Positions 1 to 8,838 of a DNA stretch of 36,171 nt are shown piece after piece. The position numbers and the translations under genes were made by a program. The DNA lies in the NCBI GenBank assembly GCA_023665475.1, contig JAMPEB010000023.1, positions 1 through 36,171 on the forward strand, written 5' to 3'. Below the pieces are notes generated by a model. The model was not told the origin of the DNA and searched no databases. It was given only the letters and a program-made list of their open reading frames with translations. This DNA is from Lachnoclostridium sp. (GTDB taxonomy: Bacteria > Bacillota > Clostridia > Lachnospirales > Lachnospiraceae). The stretch's first letter is position 1. Every line of letters begins with the position of its first letter.

Positions 1-43
1 ATGACACAATTACCTTTCGCAATGTAGGACAAAAAACATTGTA
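1..43 (+). other. Possible 3' end of a type III antitoxin RNA (edge of window)
   Basis: No gene can be assigned here. The stretch lies directly before a terminator and a CptN/ToxN-type toxin gene, where type III systems carry their tandem-repeat RNA antitoxin. It contains an inverted repeat (CAATGT at 20-25, ACATTG at 36-41) that could form a hairpin or part of a pseudoknot. Only one copy is visible, so the repeat array cannot be confirmed. A frame that stays open from the left edge and stops at 42-44 could instead be the end of an upstream protein. Confidence 0.3.
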
Positions 44-72
44 AGCCCTATATGTATGTATAGGGCTTTTTT
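44..72 (+). terminator. Rho-independent terminator ahead of the toxin gene
   Basis: AGCCCTATA (44-52) pairs with TATAGGGCT (59-67) around a 6-base loop and is followed by a T run (67-72). It ends just before the toxin ribosome binding site (AGGAG at 81-85). In type III toxin-antitoxin loci a leaky terminator at this position sets the ratio of antitoxin RNA to toxin mRNA. Confidence 0.8.
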
Positions 73-90
73 CTGCTCATAGGAGAAAAA

Positions 91-591
91 ATGAAAGAAC
101 ATGGAATGTACTTTGGAAAAAATGAATTTTATCAGATAATCAGAAATATGGGAGGTACATGGAATGATTCAAAAGAACGACCAATTCTATGTCTGATGAA
201 GTCTTTGGAATGCGATAATTTATATTGGGCTATTCCTGTAGGAAATTATGAGCATAGAGACGAAAAAGCAAAAGAAAGAATCCAAAAATATATGAATTAT
301 GATAAAAAGGATATACGCTCCTGCTTTTATCATGTAGGAAATACAAATGAAAAATCAATATTTTTCATAAGTGATGTTGTTCCATTTACAGAAAAGTATA
401 TTGATAGAGAGTATCTTAATAAAACAAAAAAGATACATATTGTAAAAAATAAAGTATTATTATCTGAATTAGAGTATAAGCTAAAAAGAATATTAGCTTT
501 TGAAAAAGGGAAACCGAATTATTTCAGACAGCATATTACAGACATAAAAAAATATCTGATGGAAGAATTAAATAGTGATAATAAAGCGTAG
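91..591 (+). CDS. Type III toxin-antitoxin endoribonuclease toxin, CptN/ToxN family
   Basis: A 166-residue basic protein resembling CptN-type toxins of type III toxin-antitoxin systems. These sequence-specific endoribonucleases cut mRNA and are held inactive by binding a repeated RNA antitoxin. What I recognise: an N-terminal aromatic patch (YFGKNEFYQIIR), the GGTWNDSKERPI stretch, LYWAIPVGNYEHR at about residues 45-57, then SIFFISD, and a C-terminal LKRIL...PNYFRQHITDIKKYL helix region. Length fits the family (about 150-170). The start has a clear AGGAG site five bases upstream. The gene is AT-rich compared with its neighbours, which fits a horizontally acquired defence or stabilisation module. 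The antitoxin RNA should lie upstream, mostly outside the window. The family call is from sequence memory, not a search. Confidence 0.75.
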   Translation: MKEHGMYFGKNEFYQIIRNMGGTWNDSKERPILCLMKSLECDNLYWAIPVGNYEHRDEKAKERIQKYMNYDKKDIRSCFYHVGNTNEKSIFFISDVVPFTEKYIDREYLNKTKKIHIVKNKVLLSELEYKLKRILAFEKGKPNYFRQHITDIKKYLMEELNSDNKA

Positions 592-604
592 TAGAAAATA
601 GATA

Positions 605-637
605 GGGCAGGCAGATAATTCTTTTATCCGCCTGCCC
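605..637. terminator. Convergent bidirectional terminator between the toxin gene and pyrG
   Basis: GGGCAGGC (605-612) pairs with GCCTGCCC (630-637), and the stem continues after one mismatch with GATAA (614-618) against TTATC (624-628). It lies between the ends of two converging genes. The flanking T tracts are weak on both strands. Confidence 0.65.
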
Positions 638-662
638 CATTTATAAAATACCATCAACATGA

Positions 663-2288
<1,626 letters not shown>

Positions 2289-2301
2289 CTATATACTTAT
2301 A

Positions 2302-2561
2302 GGCGATTGCGAAACTCCCTTTTTCGTAAACCGAGTTAGGGCACAAATGCTTATTGCATAAGCATTGCATGTTCCACAAGCAGACCCTTGAAAAACGCTG
2401 GCACTTAGATGCCGTATTGTGGCATCTTATGTGCCGCTGCGTTTTTCCCAGAGCAATAAATTGCTCCAGTGAGAGCGTGTCTGCGGTGGAATATGTCACA
2501 TACACAATGTGTATGTTTTGCACGAACGACACTTTGCCAAAACACGAGTTTCGCAATAGCC
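2302..2561. repeat. MITE-like intergenic palindromic element between asnB and pyrG
   Basis: Bounded by a 16-base inverted repeat with one mismatch (GGCGATTGCGAAACTC at 2302-2317, GAGTTTCGCAATAGCC at 2546-2561). Inside are nested hairpins: GAAAAACGC (2390-2398) with GCGTTTTTC (2439-2447), continuing inward with GGCAC (2400-2404)/GTGCC (2431-2435) and AGATGCC (2407-2413)/GGCATCT (2421-2427); GAGCAAT/ATTGCTC near 2450-2466; and CATACACAATGTGTATG near 2499-2515. The right end touches the asnB stop codon exactly. No credible gene lies inside. The core at 2527-2557 recurs at 28389-28419. Confidence 0.75.
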
Positions 2562-4142
2562 CTACACCCCGCTATCCCCGTAATTCGTCAGCACGCGGGC
2601 GGAAGGGTCATTGACATTGCAGCCTTCCCATTCTTTGTTGGGCATCCAGAAGTCCGCAATCATCTCTGACTGGCCCGGATAATGCTTTTCAAAGATTTCA
2701 CGATACAGGAGGGATTCCTTCGTAAAGGGTCTGGCATGGCCATACTGTGCAGCCTTTTCCTCTAATTCCTGATCCGTATAGCAGTTCTCAGCATATTCCT
2801 TTAAGTGGTCGACCATGGAATGTCCCACGGCATCCGAAAATGCCGCTTTCTCACGGTACAAAATATCATGGGGCAGATAATCGCCCTCAAAGGCGTGGCG
2901 CAGCAGATATTTGCCCTTTCCATAGGTGTTTAACTTTTTCTGAGGGTCAATGCTCATGACATATTCCACAAAATCCAAGTCGCCGAAGGGAACTCTTGCC
3001 TCAAGGGAGTTGACGGAGATGCAGCGGTCGGCGCGGAGCACATCATACATATGAAGCTCCCGGATGCGCTTTTTGGCCTCTTCTTGAAAGGCTTCCGCAT
3101 CGGGGGCAAAATCCGTGTATTTATATCCAAAAAGCTCATCGGAAATTTCACCGGTTAAAAGCACGCGGATATCCGTATGCTCATGAATGTACTTGCAGAC
3201 CAGATACATTCCCACGGAGGCGCGAATCGTGGTAATGTCATAGGTGCCCAGAAGTGTAATCACGGTTTCCAGACAGTCGATGACATCCTCCTTGGTGATA
3301 ATGACTTCGGTGTGGTCGCTGCCGATATAGTCAGCAGTCTGCTTCGCGTATTTTAAATCAATGGCATCCTCGCTCATGCCGATTGCAAAGGTGCGGATGG
3401 GAGTCTTGCTCTCGCGTGCCGCAATAGCGCAGACTAAAGAAGAATCCAGCCCGCCGGAGAGCAGGAAACCGACCTTGGCGTCTGCAATCAAACGCTTATG
3501 TACACCGCAGACTAATTTATCATGAATCTTTTTGCATACAGTTTCCAAATCATCCTGACATATTTGTGACACATCTGTCATATCGCGGTAAGAAACGAAT
3601 TTGCCGCCCTTATAGTAATGTCCCGGGGGGAAGGGCATGATTTTGTCACAGAGCGTTACGAGGTTTTTCGGTTCGCTGGCAAATACAATCACACCGTTTT
3701 TGTCATATCCATAGTAAAGGGGGCGGATGCCGATGGGGTCGCGGGCAGCAATGTACTCGCCATTTTTTCCATCATAAATAATGCAGGCATATTCCGCATC
3801 CAGCATCTGAAACATTTCCGTTCCATATTCAAAATATAAGGGTAAAAGAATCTCACAGTCTGAATCGCTCTGGAAGGAGTAGCCCTTATCCTTAAGCTCT
3901 GCCTTTAATTTCTCAAATCCATAAATTTCACCATTACATACAATATAACTGCCATTTAATGCAAAAGGCTGCATCCCCTCATCGGTCAGTCCCATAATAG
4001 CCAATCGGTGGAAGGCAAGCAGTCCGCAGCCTGTATCAATGATTCTGCTGTCATCCGGTCCACGGGAGACAGTCTGTTCAAATCCTGCAGTAAAGGCATC
4101 CATATCGATGCCTTTACCACAGTATCCCATAATAGAACACAT
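2562..4142 (-). CDS. asnB: Asparagine synthase (glutamine hydrolysing), AsnB type
   Basis: Makes asparagine from aspartate, ATP and glutamine. I place the start at 4142, not at an in-frame ATG 81 bases upstream. This gives Met-Cys as the first residues (MCSIMGYCG); after Met removal Cys2 is the obligatory nucleophile of the class II glutaminase domain, and AGGAGG sits at the right distance. The glutaminase domain (about 1-190) shows SRGPDD, FHRLAIMG and CNGEIY. The synthetase domain follows with the ATP pyrophosphatase signature LLSGGLDSSL. The C-terminus (DPSARVLTNYG) is typical. Length 526 agrees with bacterial AsnB. It lies between the amt and pyrG genes on the same strand, with a palindromic element on each side. 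Confidence 0.96.
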   Translation of the reverse strand: MCSIMGYCGKGIDMDAFTAGFEQTVSRGPDDSRIIDTGCGLLAFHRLAIMGLTDEGMQPFALNGSYIVCNGEIYGFEKLKAELKDKGYSFQSDSDCEILLPLYFEYGTEMFQMLDAEYACIIYDGKNGEYIAARDPIGIRPLYYGYDKNGVIVFASEPKNLVTLCDKIMPFPPGHYYKGGKFVSYRDMTDVSQICQDDLETVCKKIHDKLVCGVHKRLIADAKVGFLLSGGLDSSLVCAIAARESKTPIRTFAIGMSEDAIDLKYAKQTADYIGSDHTEVIITKEDVIDCLETVITLLGTYDITTIRASVGMYLVCKYIHEHTDIRVLLTGEISDELFGYKYTDFAPDAEAFQEEAKKRIRELHMYDVLRADRCISVNSLEARVPFGDLDFVEYVMSIDPQKKLNTYGKGKYLLRHAFEGDYLPHDILYREKAAFSDAVGHSMVDHLKEYAENCYTDQELEEKAAQYGHARPFTKESLLYREIFEKHYPGQSEMIADFWMPNKEWEGCNVNDPSARVLTNYGDSGV

Positions 4143-4168
4143 AGGAATACCTCCTGAATTAAGTATTT

Positions 4169-4290
4169 GTAACTGTTCGGAACCAAGCAGATTGAATTGG
4201 AAATATGCGGCGAATGCTTGCATTCAAGAGCAGATTTCCAATTTAATCTGTTTGGCGGAAGCCAAACACAGATTGGCTCTGGACAGTTAC
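4169..4290. repeat. Palindromic element with terminal inverted repeats between amt-PII and asnB
   Basis: A 122-base unit bounded by GTAACTGT (4169-4176) and ACAGTTAC (4283-4290). Inside, AGATTGAATTGGAAAT (4189-4204) pairs with 4234-4249 except for one G-T wobble, and AATCTG-TTTGG near 4245-4255 can instead pair with CCAAA-CAGATT near 4262-4275. The two inner stems share bases 4245-4249, so they compete. It lies in the asnB leader. It could be a dispersed repeat, a switch between alternative RNA folds, or both. Confidence 0.65.
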
Positions 4291-4305
4291 ATTTTGTATA
4301 AATAA

Positions 4306-6033
4306 TTACTCCACATCCTGAAGGGCATCAAACCCTTCCTCGCCGGTTCTTACCTTGACAACATTTTCCACGTCATATACGAAAATCTTGCCATCACCGA
4401 TATGACCGGTATATAAAACTTTCTTTGCGGTTTCAATGACACTGCGGACAGGCACCTGACTGACTACGATGTCCACCTGAACCTTGGGAAGCAGATGGGT
4501 TTCCACCTCGACGCCACGGTAATATTCCGCCCTGCCTTTTTGGATACCGCAGCCAAGCACATGGGATACGGTCATTCCGGTGATTCCAAGTTCCATCATA
4601 GCTTCTCTCAGCGCATACAGTCTCTCTTCCTTGCAGATGATTTCCACCTTGGTAAACTTCGGAGTGCCATCCTCGAAGGAAGGAACCTTCTTGACAGGAA
4701 CAGCCTCCGCAGGGGGAACATCGCCAACCACAGCAGTAATGCCTTCCGCAGGAGCAAATCCGGAATATTTATCCACAGCAGGAGCAAAGTCCGCATAAGC
4801 ACTGGGCAATCCATGCTCGGAAATATCCATGCCCATCAGTTCATCTTCGGCGGATGCGCGAAGCCCTATGGTCTTTTTAATCAAAGTAAAGGTAATGAAC
4901 ATCATCACGGCAGCATAAGCGCCCACGGTCACGAAGCCCAATAATTGGATGCCCAGCAGGTCAAAGGAGCCTGTATAAAATAATCCGCTTAATCCGGCAG
5001 GAGCATCGGGATTTGCAAGCAGTCCTACAGCGAGAGTTCCCCAGATTCCGTTTGCCATATGTACGCCCACAGCGCCCACAGGGTCATCAATATGAAGCTT
5101 GATATCCAGCACTTCCACTACCACAACAACCAGAATGCCGGATACAATACCTACAACGGTTGCGCCTATGGCATCCATGGCATCGCATCCTGCGGTGATG
5201 CCCACAAGGCCTGCCAGAGAAGCGTTCAGGCACATGGAGACATCGGGCTTGCCGTTCTTTACCCAAGTATAAATCATGGTAGTGCAGGTGGCAATAGCAG
5301 GCGCAATCGTGGTGGTCAGGAATATGGAAGCAAGCTCGGATACGCTTGTGGCAGCCGCGCCGTTAAATCCATACCAGCCGAGCCAGAGAATGAATACACC
5401 CAATGCGCCAAGGGGAATGGAATGTCCCGGGAACGCGTTTACCTTTGTGACTTTTCCCTCTTTGTTCCGTACATACTTGCCGATGCGGGGACCCAGAATC
5501 GTAGCGCCCACTAAAGCGGCGATTCCGCCCACCATATGGATGGCGCAGGAGCCCGCATAATCATGGAAGCCCATCTTTTGCAGCCAGCCGCCGCCCCAGA
5601 TCCAATGTGCCTCAATGGGATAAACCACAAGGGATATCACACCGGAATAGACACAGTATGAGGAAAACTTTGTCCGTTCTGCCATAGCGCCGGAAACGAT
5701 GGTTGCTGTGGTTGCACAGAACACAAGATTAAACACAAATGTGGAAGCTGCGGTAAAGCTGCCGTTTGCAGGGCTTGCAATAAATTCCTTGAAGTTGGTA
5801 AACAAATCCAAATTCGGCATTCCTATCAGCCCAGAGAGGGTATCTTCCCCCATCATCAGAGAATATCCAAGCAGTGAGAACACCACAGTGCCGATACAGA
5901 AATCCATCAGGTTTTTCATAATGATGTTTCCGGCATTTTTCGCTCTGGTAAATCCCGTTTCCACCATGGCGAAGCCTGCCTGCATCCAAAATACAAGGGC
6001 AGCGCCGATTAAGTACCAAAATTCTATTGTCAT
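4306..6033 (-). CDS. Ammonium transporter fused to a PII signalling domain (Amt-GlnK fusion)
   Basis: A 575-residue membrane protein that imports ammonium. Residues 1-395 are the Amt channel with about 11 membrane segments; the twin pore histidines are His166 (AIHMVGG) and His325 (GVHMANG). A linker rich in Pro, Ala and Glu (about 396-458) leads to a complete PII domain (460-565) with the TGHIGDGKIF B-loop (542-551). The PII T-loop keeps EYYRG, but the position equal to Tyr51 of GlnB, the uridylylation site, is Val510. The fused PII is therefore likely to sense ATP/ADP and 2-oxoglutarate without covalent modification. AGGAGG precedes the start. It is downstream of glnN on the same strand. PII is normally a separate protein that plugs the trimeric channel; covalent fusion is known but uncommon. 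Confidence 0.95.
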   Translation of the reverse strand: MTIEFWYLIGAALVFWMQAGFAMVETGFTRAKNAGNIIMKNLMDFCIGTVVFSLLGYSLMMGEDTLSGLIGMPNLDLFTNFKEFIASPANGSFTAASTFVFNLVFCATTATIVSGAMAERTKFSSYCVYSGVISLVVYPIEAHWIWGGGWLQKMGFHDYAGSCAIHMVGGIAALVGATILGPRIGKYVRNKEGKVTKVNAFPGHSIPLGALGVFILWLGWYGFNGAAATSVSELASIFLTTTIAPAIATCTTMIYTWVKNGKPDVSMCLNASLAGLVGITAGCDAMDAIGATVVGIVSGILVVVVVEVLDIKLHIDDPVGAVGVHMANGIWGTLAVGLLANPDAPAGLSGLFYTGSFDLLGIQLLGFVTVGAYAAVMMFITFTLIKKTIGLRASAEDELMGMDISEHGLPSAYADFAPAVDKYSGFAPAEGITAVVGDVPPAEAVPVKKVPSFEDGTPKFTKVEIICKEERLYALREAMMELGITGMTVSHVLGCGIQKGRAEYYRGVEVETHLLPKVQVDIVVSQVPVRSVIETAKKVLYTGHIGDGKIFVYDVENVVKVRTGEEGFDALQDVE

Positions 6034-6082
6034 AATATTTCCTCCTCATGGTTGCTTCTAACTAAGCAACTCTTTCGTTGTT

Positions 6083-6107
6083 GGGAGAATCGCAATGCGA
6101 TTCTCCC
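6083..6107. repeat. Perfect 11-bp stem-loop upstream of the amt gene
   Basis: GGGAGAATCGC (6083-6093) and GCGATTCTCCC (6097-6107) form a perfect stem with a 3-base loop. There is no T run after it on either strand, so it is not a standard terminator. It lies between glnN and amt and adjoins the next element. Confidence 0.7.
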
Positions 6108-6190
6108 TAGTCAAAAAGGTTTGTCTGGCAAACCGTAGAGTTTCTTAGCGAAGCAGTCTTTACTGCAAGCATTAGAAACTCTTTTGACTA
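6108..6190. repeat. 83-bp inverted-repeat element overlapping the glnN stop codon
   Basis: Bounded by TAGTCAAAA (6108-6116) and TTTTGACTA (6182-6190). The right arm contains the glnN stop codon (6188-6190). Inside are GAGTTTCTTA near 6138 pairing with TAGAAACTC near 6173, a GCAGT/ACTGC hairpin near 6153, and the terminator at 6113-6134. The whole unit can fold as a multi-branched structure on either strand. Confidence 0.65.
6113..6134 (-). terminator. Rho-independent terminator after glnN
   Basis: Read on the minus strand, GGTTTG pairs with CAAACC around a 5-base loop and is followed by TTTTT. It ends glnN about 55 bases past its stop codon and lies inside the inverted-repeat element at 6108-6190. 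Expression of amt would then need read-through or its own promoter. Confidence 0.7.
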
Positions 6191-8281
6191 TTGTACCCCA
6201 AAGAGCAGCTCCCCGTAGGTCGGGAACGGCCAATATTTCTCAGACACAGAGGTTTCCGCCTCGTCGCAGGAAGCACGCAGCTCCTGCATCTTAAGAAGCA
6301 GGGTATCCCTTATGAAATAAGATTCCGCTTCAATACTCTCCGCATCATGTAAAGCGAGAATAGCATCTTCAAGGGCAGCAGTCTTTCTGTCGATTTCATC
6401 CGCAAGCATGGAGAGCTTGGCAATCAGCCTTGACTCATATCCCCATACAATATCCGCGCTCACTGCTTTCTTGTCGAGTGCCGTTTTTGCAAGGTCGGAA
6501 GAGTAAGACAGGATAGCGGGCAGAATCTGCTTTTTCACCATATCAACCATGGTCTTTGCCTCAATGGTTACTGTCTTGTTATAGTTCTCCAGCATAATGT
6601 CACAGCGGGATTTTAACTCCGGCTCCGTAAATACTTTCTGGCTGGTGAGCATACGCACATTCTTTTCATCCAGAAGATGGGGCATGCAGTCCGGCGTGGT
6701 GCGGTAATTCAAAAGACCGCGCGCGGTAGCTTCCTTAATCCATGCATCATCATAGCCGTTGCCGTTGAAAATAATGCGGCGGTGGTCTTTGAAGGTATTT
6801 TTAATCAGCTCATGCAGCGCGCTTTCAAAATCGGGAGCGCTTTCCAGACGGTCTGCATAAATTTTCAAGGATTCCGCTACGGCAGCATTCAGCATCATGT
6901 TAGCGCAGGCAATGCTGTTGGAAGAGCCCAGCATACGGAATTCAAATTTATTGCCGGTAAATGCAAAAGGTGAAGTACGGTTGCGGTCTGTGTTATCCCT
7001 TGCGAAGCGGGGCAGCACATCAACGCCTAACTTCATGGTAGATTTCTCTGCAGCGTTGTATGGCTTATCTTCCATAATGGCATCCATAATTGCGGTCAGT
7101 TCATCGCCCAAGAAGATGGAGATTACTGCGGGGGGAGCTTCGTTGGCGCCCAGCCTGTGGTCGTTGCCTGCGGTGGCAACGGAGAGACGGAGCAGATCCT
7201 GATAATCGTCAACCGCTTTGATTACGGCACATAAAAACAGTAAAAACTGTGCATTGTCATAAGGCGTTTCACCGGGGGAGAGCAAATTCACGCCAGTATC
7301 GGTGATCAGGGACCAGTTATTATGTTTGCCGCTGCCGTTTACTCCGGCAAAAGGCTTTTCATGAAGCAGGCAGACAAGTCCGTGTCTGGCAGCTACCTTC
7401 TGCATGATTTCCATGGTAAGCTGGTTGTGGTCTGTTGCAATATTGGTAGTGGTGTAAATGGGTGCAAGCTCATGCTGTGCGGGAGCTACTTCGTTATGCT
7501 CCGTCTTTGCAAGAATGCCCAATTTCCACAGCTCTTCATTTAAGTCTTCCATATATTCAGCCACATGGGGTTTGATGACACCGAAATAATGGTCATCCAG
7601 CTCCTGACCCTTAGGGGGCATAGCGCCGAACAAGGTGCGTCCGGTAAACATCAAGTCCTTGCGCTTGTTGTACATTTCACGGTCCACGAGGAAATACTCC
7701 TGCTCGGGACCCACGGAGGTGCGTACATATTTTACATCGTCATGGCAGAACAGCTTTAAGATACGCATTGCCTGACGGTTCAGCGCCTCCATGGAGCGCA
7801 GCAGTGGAGTCTTTTTGTCCAGAGCCTCTCCGCCGTAAGAGCAGAATGCTGTGGGAATACACAAGGTCTTTCCCTTGATAAAAGCATAGGAAGTAGGGTC
7901 CCATGCGGTATAACCTCTTGCTTCAAAGGTAGCGCGCAGTCCGCCGGAGGGGAAGGAGGAAGCGTCCGGTTCACCCTGAATCAGTTCCTTACCGGAAAAC
8001 TCCATGATCACGCCGCCGTCGGGAGAGGGGGAAATAAAGCTGTCATGCTTTTCCGCGGTGATTCCCGTAAGGGGCTGGAACCAATGGGTAAAGTGGGTTG
8101 CGCCGTGCTGCAGCGCCCAATCCTTCATGGCGTTTGCAACAGCATTGGCAACAGATAAATCCAAGCGGGCGCCCTCGTCAATAGTCTTTTTCAGTTTCTT
8201 GTAGACATCCGCTGACAGATTTGCTTTCATTACCCTGTCATCAAACACTAAGCATCCAAAATAATCAGGTATCATTTTCAT
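6188..8281 (-). CDS. glnN: Glutamine synthetase type III (GSIII)
   Basis: Makes glutamine from glutamate, ammonium and ATP. The 697-residue length and sequence are those of the large dodecameric GSIII class of Bacteroides, cyanobacteria and Clostridia, not the 440-residue GSI. Visible signatures: [12 protein letters not shown] at the N-terminus, [26 protein letters not shown], and the [13 protein letters not shown]-binding motif. I chose ATG at 8281 rather than an in-frame ATG 36 bases upstream, because AAGGAG lies 9 bases ahead of it. It has a perfect promoter at 8381-8409 and a terminator-like hairpin in its leader of about 93 bases. It diverges from the glnA-type gene and the type I toxin locus. 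Confidence 0.97.
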   Translation of the reverse strand: MKMIPDYFGCLVFDDRVMKANLSADVYKKLKKTIDEGARLDLSVANAVANAMKDWALQHGATHFTHWFQPLTGITAEKHDSFISPSPDGGVIMEFSGKELIQGEPDASSFPSGGLRATFEARGYTAWDPTSYAFIKGKTLCIPTAFCSYGGEALDKKTPLLRSMEALNRQAMRILKLFCHDDVKYVRTSVGPEQEYFLVDREMYNKRKDLMFTGRTLFGAMPPKGQELDDHYFGVIKPHVAEYMEDLNEELWKLGILAKTEHNEVAPAQHELAPIYTTTNIATDHNQLTMEIMQKVAARHGLVCLLHEKPFAGVNGSGKHNNWSLITDTGVNLLSPGETPYDNAQFLLFLCAVIKAVDDYQDLLRLSVATAGNDHRLGANEAPPAVISIFLGDELTAIMDAIMEDKPYNAAEKSTMKLGVDVLPRFARDNTDRNRTSPFAFTGNKFEFRMLGSSNSIACANMMLNAAVAESLKIYADRLESAPDFESALHELIKNTFKDHRRIIFNGNGYDDAWIKEATARGLLNYRTTPDCMPHLLDEKNVRMLTSQKVFTEPELKSRCDIMLENYNKTVTIEAKTMVDMVKKQILPAILSYSSDLAKTALDKKAVSADIVWGYESRLIAKLSMLADEIDRKTAALEDAILALHDAESIEAESYFIRDTLLLKMQELRASCDEAETSVSEKYWPFPTYGELLFGVQ

Positions 8282-8315
8282 AATAACACACTCCTTTTCC
8301 TTGATAATTAACGAC

Positions 8316-8369
8316 AAAAAAGGGCAATGGGGTCAGGGAACCTGTGGTTCCAAAGACACCATTGCCTTT
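8316..8369 (-). terminator. Leader terminator (probable attenuator) of glnN, with a competing hexaloop hairpin
   Basis: On the minus strand the glnN leader forms GGCAATGG (plus 8359-8366) with CCATTGCC (plus 8323-8330), enclosing a GGAACC/GGTTCC hairpin (8337-8351) and followed by TTTTTT (plus 8316-8321). This is a convincing intrinsic terminator between promoter and start codon. The 5' arm can instead form AAAGGC-AAUGGU-GUCUUU (plus 8352-8369). That is a 6-bp stem with a six-base loop having A at position 1 and G at position 4, the hallmark of ANTAR-bound hairpins. The folds exclude each other. Only one such hairpin is seen, whereas known ANTAR targets have two. Confidence 0.6.
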
Positions 8370-8380
8370 TCATGTGAGTT

Positions 8381-8409
8381 ATTATACAGCGGTTAATTTG
8401 GATTGTCAA
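8381..8409 (-). promoter_or_regulatory. Sigma-A promoter of glnN
   Basis: On the minus strand TTGACA (plus 8404-8409), a 17-base spacer and TATAAT (plus 8381-8386) match the consensus perfectly. The predicted start near 8374 gives a leader of about 93 bases that carries the terminator-like fold. Confidence 0.85.
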
Positions 8410-8435
8410 CACCTTCTTGATGGTTTTCTCAAAAA

Positions 8436-8464
8436 TTGACAAATCGTATGAAACAAGTTATAAT
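8436..8464 (+). promoter_or_regulatory. Consensus sigma-A promoter, rightward, between glnN and the type I toxin
   Basis: TTGACA (8436-8441), 17-base spacer, TATAAT (8459-8464). The start would be near 8471, giving a toxin transcript with a leader of about 175 bases. It lies back to back with the glnN promoter. A nearer toxin promoter may also exist at 8546-8573, so the product of this one is not certain. Confidence 0.7.
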
Positions 8465-8545
8465 TACAATATGTATAATAATTATAAATCAAATCGGAAA
8501 AGTTTCTGATTCACTCAAGTTATACTCTCAATTTATTATATTATC

Positions 8546-8578
8546 TTTTACGACTTTCACTACCGTATACAATATAAT
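8546..8578 (+). promoter_or_regulatory. Candidate proximal promoter of the type I toxin mRNA
   Basis: TTTTAC (8546-8551) and TACAAT (8568-8573) are 16 bases apart; TATAAT also occurs at 8573-8578 but without a good upstream partner. Initiation near 8580-8585 would place the toxin mRNA 5' end just before the first direct repeat, as in Fst-type loci. The -35 match is poor. Confidence 0.4.
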
Positions 8579-8595
8579 ATCTTTAACCGGGGAGC

Positions 8596-8633
8596 CGGGG
8601 GACATGCTCTCATCTGAACCGAGTACCTTTCGG
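8596..8633 (+). repeat. DRa/DRb-like direct repeats, toxin-side copy
   Basis: DRa-like CGGGGGACATGCTCTCATC (8596-8614) matches 8798-8816 at 15 of 19 positions. DRb-like ACCTTTCGG (8625-8633) matches 8814-8822 at 8 of 9. Because the two RNAs are transcribed toward each other, direct repeats in DNA become complementary in RNA. DRb ends immediately before the GGGGAGGTG ribosome binding site, where pairing would block translation. Confidence 0.6.
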
Positions 8634-8646
8634 GGAGGTGATTATT

Positions 8647-8730
8647 ATGAGTACATATGAAGAATTCATGGTGCTTTTAACCATCAGTCTTTTGATTGTT
8701 GCAATTCTGAATTTGAAAAATAAGAAATAG
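8647..8730 (+). CDS. Type I toxin-antitoxin small membrane toxin (holin-like, TxpA/BsrG/Fst class)
   Basis: A 27-residue peptide, MSTYEEFMVLL at the start, one hydrophobic helix (about residues 7-22) and a positively charged tail LKNKK. This matches the putative holin-like toxin class of Gram-positive type I toxin-antitoxin systems, whose members insert in the inner membrane. The start is well supported by GGGGAGGTG seven bases upstream. The stop codon lies inside the stem of a strong bidirectional terminator. The convergent RNA at 8722-8832, the duplicated repeats on both sides and the promoters on each flank complete a par/fst-like layout. The gene is too short for default gene callers. Toxicity is inferred. 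Confidence 0.75.
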   Translation: MSTYEEFMVLLTISLLIVAILNLKNKK

Positions 8731-8767
8731 CCGTCCTGACCTCCACAAAAGTTTAGGAACGGCTATT
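8726..8767. terminator. Shared bidirectional terminator of the toxin mRNA and antitoxin RNA
   Basis: AATAGCCGT (8726-8734) pairs with ACGGCTATT (8759-8767), extended by CCT (8735-8737) with AGG (8755-8757). The minus-strand exit is TTCTTATTTTT and the plus-strand exit is TCTTAT. The first arm overlaps the toxin stop codon. Confidence 0.8.
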
Positions 8768-8797
8768 CTTATAGTCAAGTATTAAATTTCGCCGGGT

Positions 8798-8822
8798 CGG
8801 GTGACCTGCACTCACCTTCCGG
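8798..8822 (-). repeat. DRa/DRb-like direct repeats, antitoxin-side copy
   Basis: CGGGTGACCTGCACTCACC (8798-8816) and ACCTTCCGG (8814-8822) are the second copies of the repeats at 8596-8614 and 8625-8633. Here they overlap each other, whereas on the toxin side they are about 10 bases apart. In the antitoxin RNA they lie near the 5' end, in and beside its main hairpin loop. Confidence 0.6.
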
Positions 8823-8838
8823 CTCCCTTGTTAAGTAT

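Larger units (their letters stand above)
8722..8832 (-). ncRNA. Predicted antitoxin RNA (RNA II) of the type I locus
   Basis: Predicted from a 17-spacer promoter at 8839-8867 to the shared terminator at 8726-8767, giving about 110 bases. The 5' half folds into GCCGG...CCGGC enclosing GGTGA/TCACC. The 5' segment carries the repeats at 8798-8822, which can pair with the toxin mRNA leader: DRb pairs fully if one G-U is allowed, DRa pairs at 16 of 19 positions including one G-U. It overlaps the toxin mRNA only through the terminator. The boundaries are estimates. Confidence 0.65.

Noticed and set aside
6083..6107. The 11-bp stem upstream of amt considered as a terminator.
   Set aside because: Neither strand has a T run after the stem, so it is kept as a repeat only.
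8436..8660. A 74-codon frame on the plus strand upstream of the type I toxin.
   Set aside because: It covers the promoter and leader of the toxin, ends out of frame within the toxin start, and lacks a ribosome binding site.
8590..8828. GGGAGCCGG near 8590 and its reverse complement CCGGCTCCC near 8820, considered as the interaction site of the toxin and antitoxin RNAs.
   Set aside because: An inverted repeat gives the same sequence in both convergent RNAs, not complementary ones; the direct repeats are the usable pairing sites.
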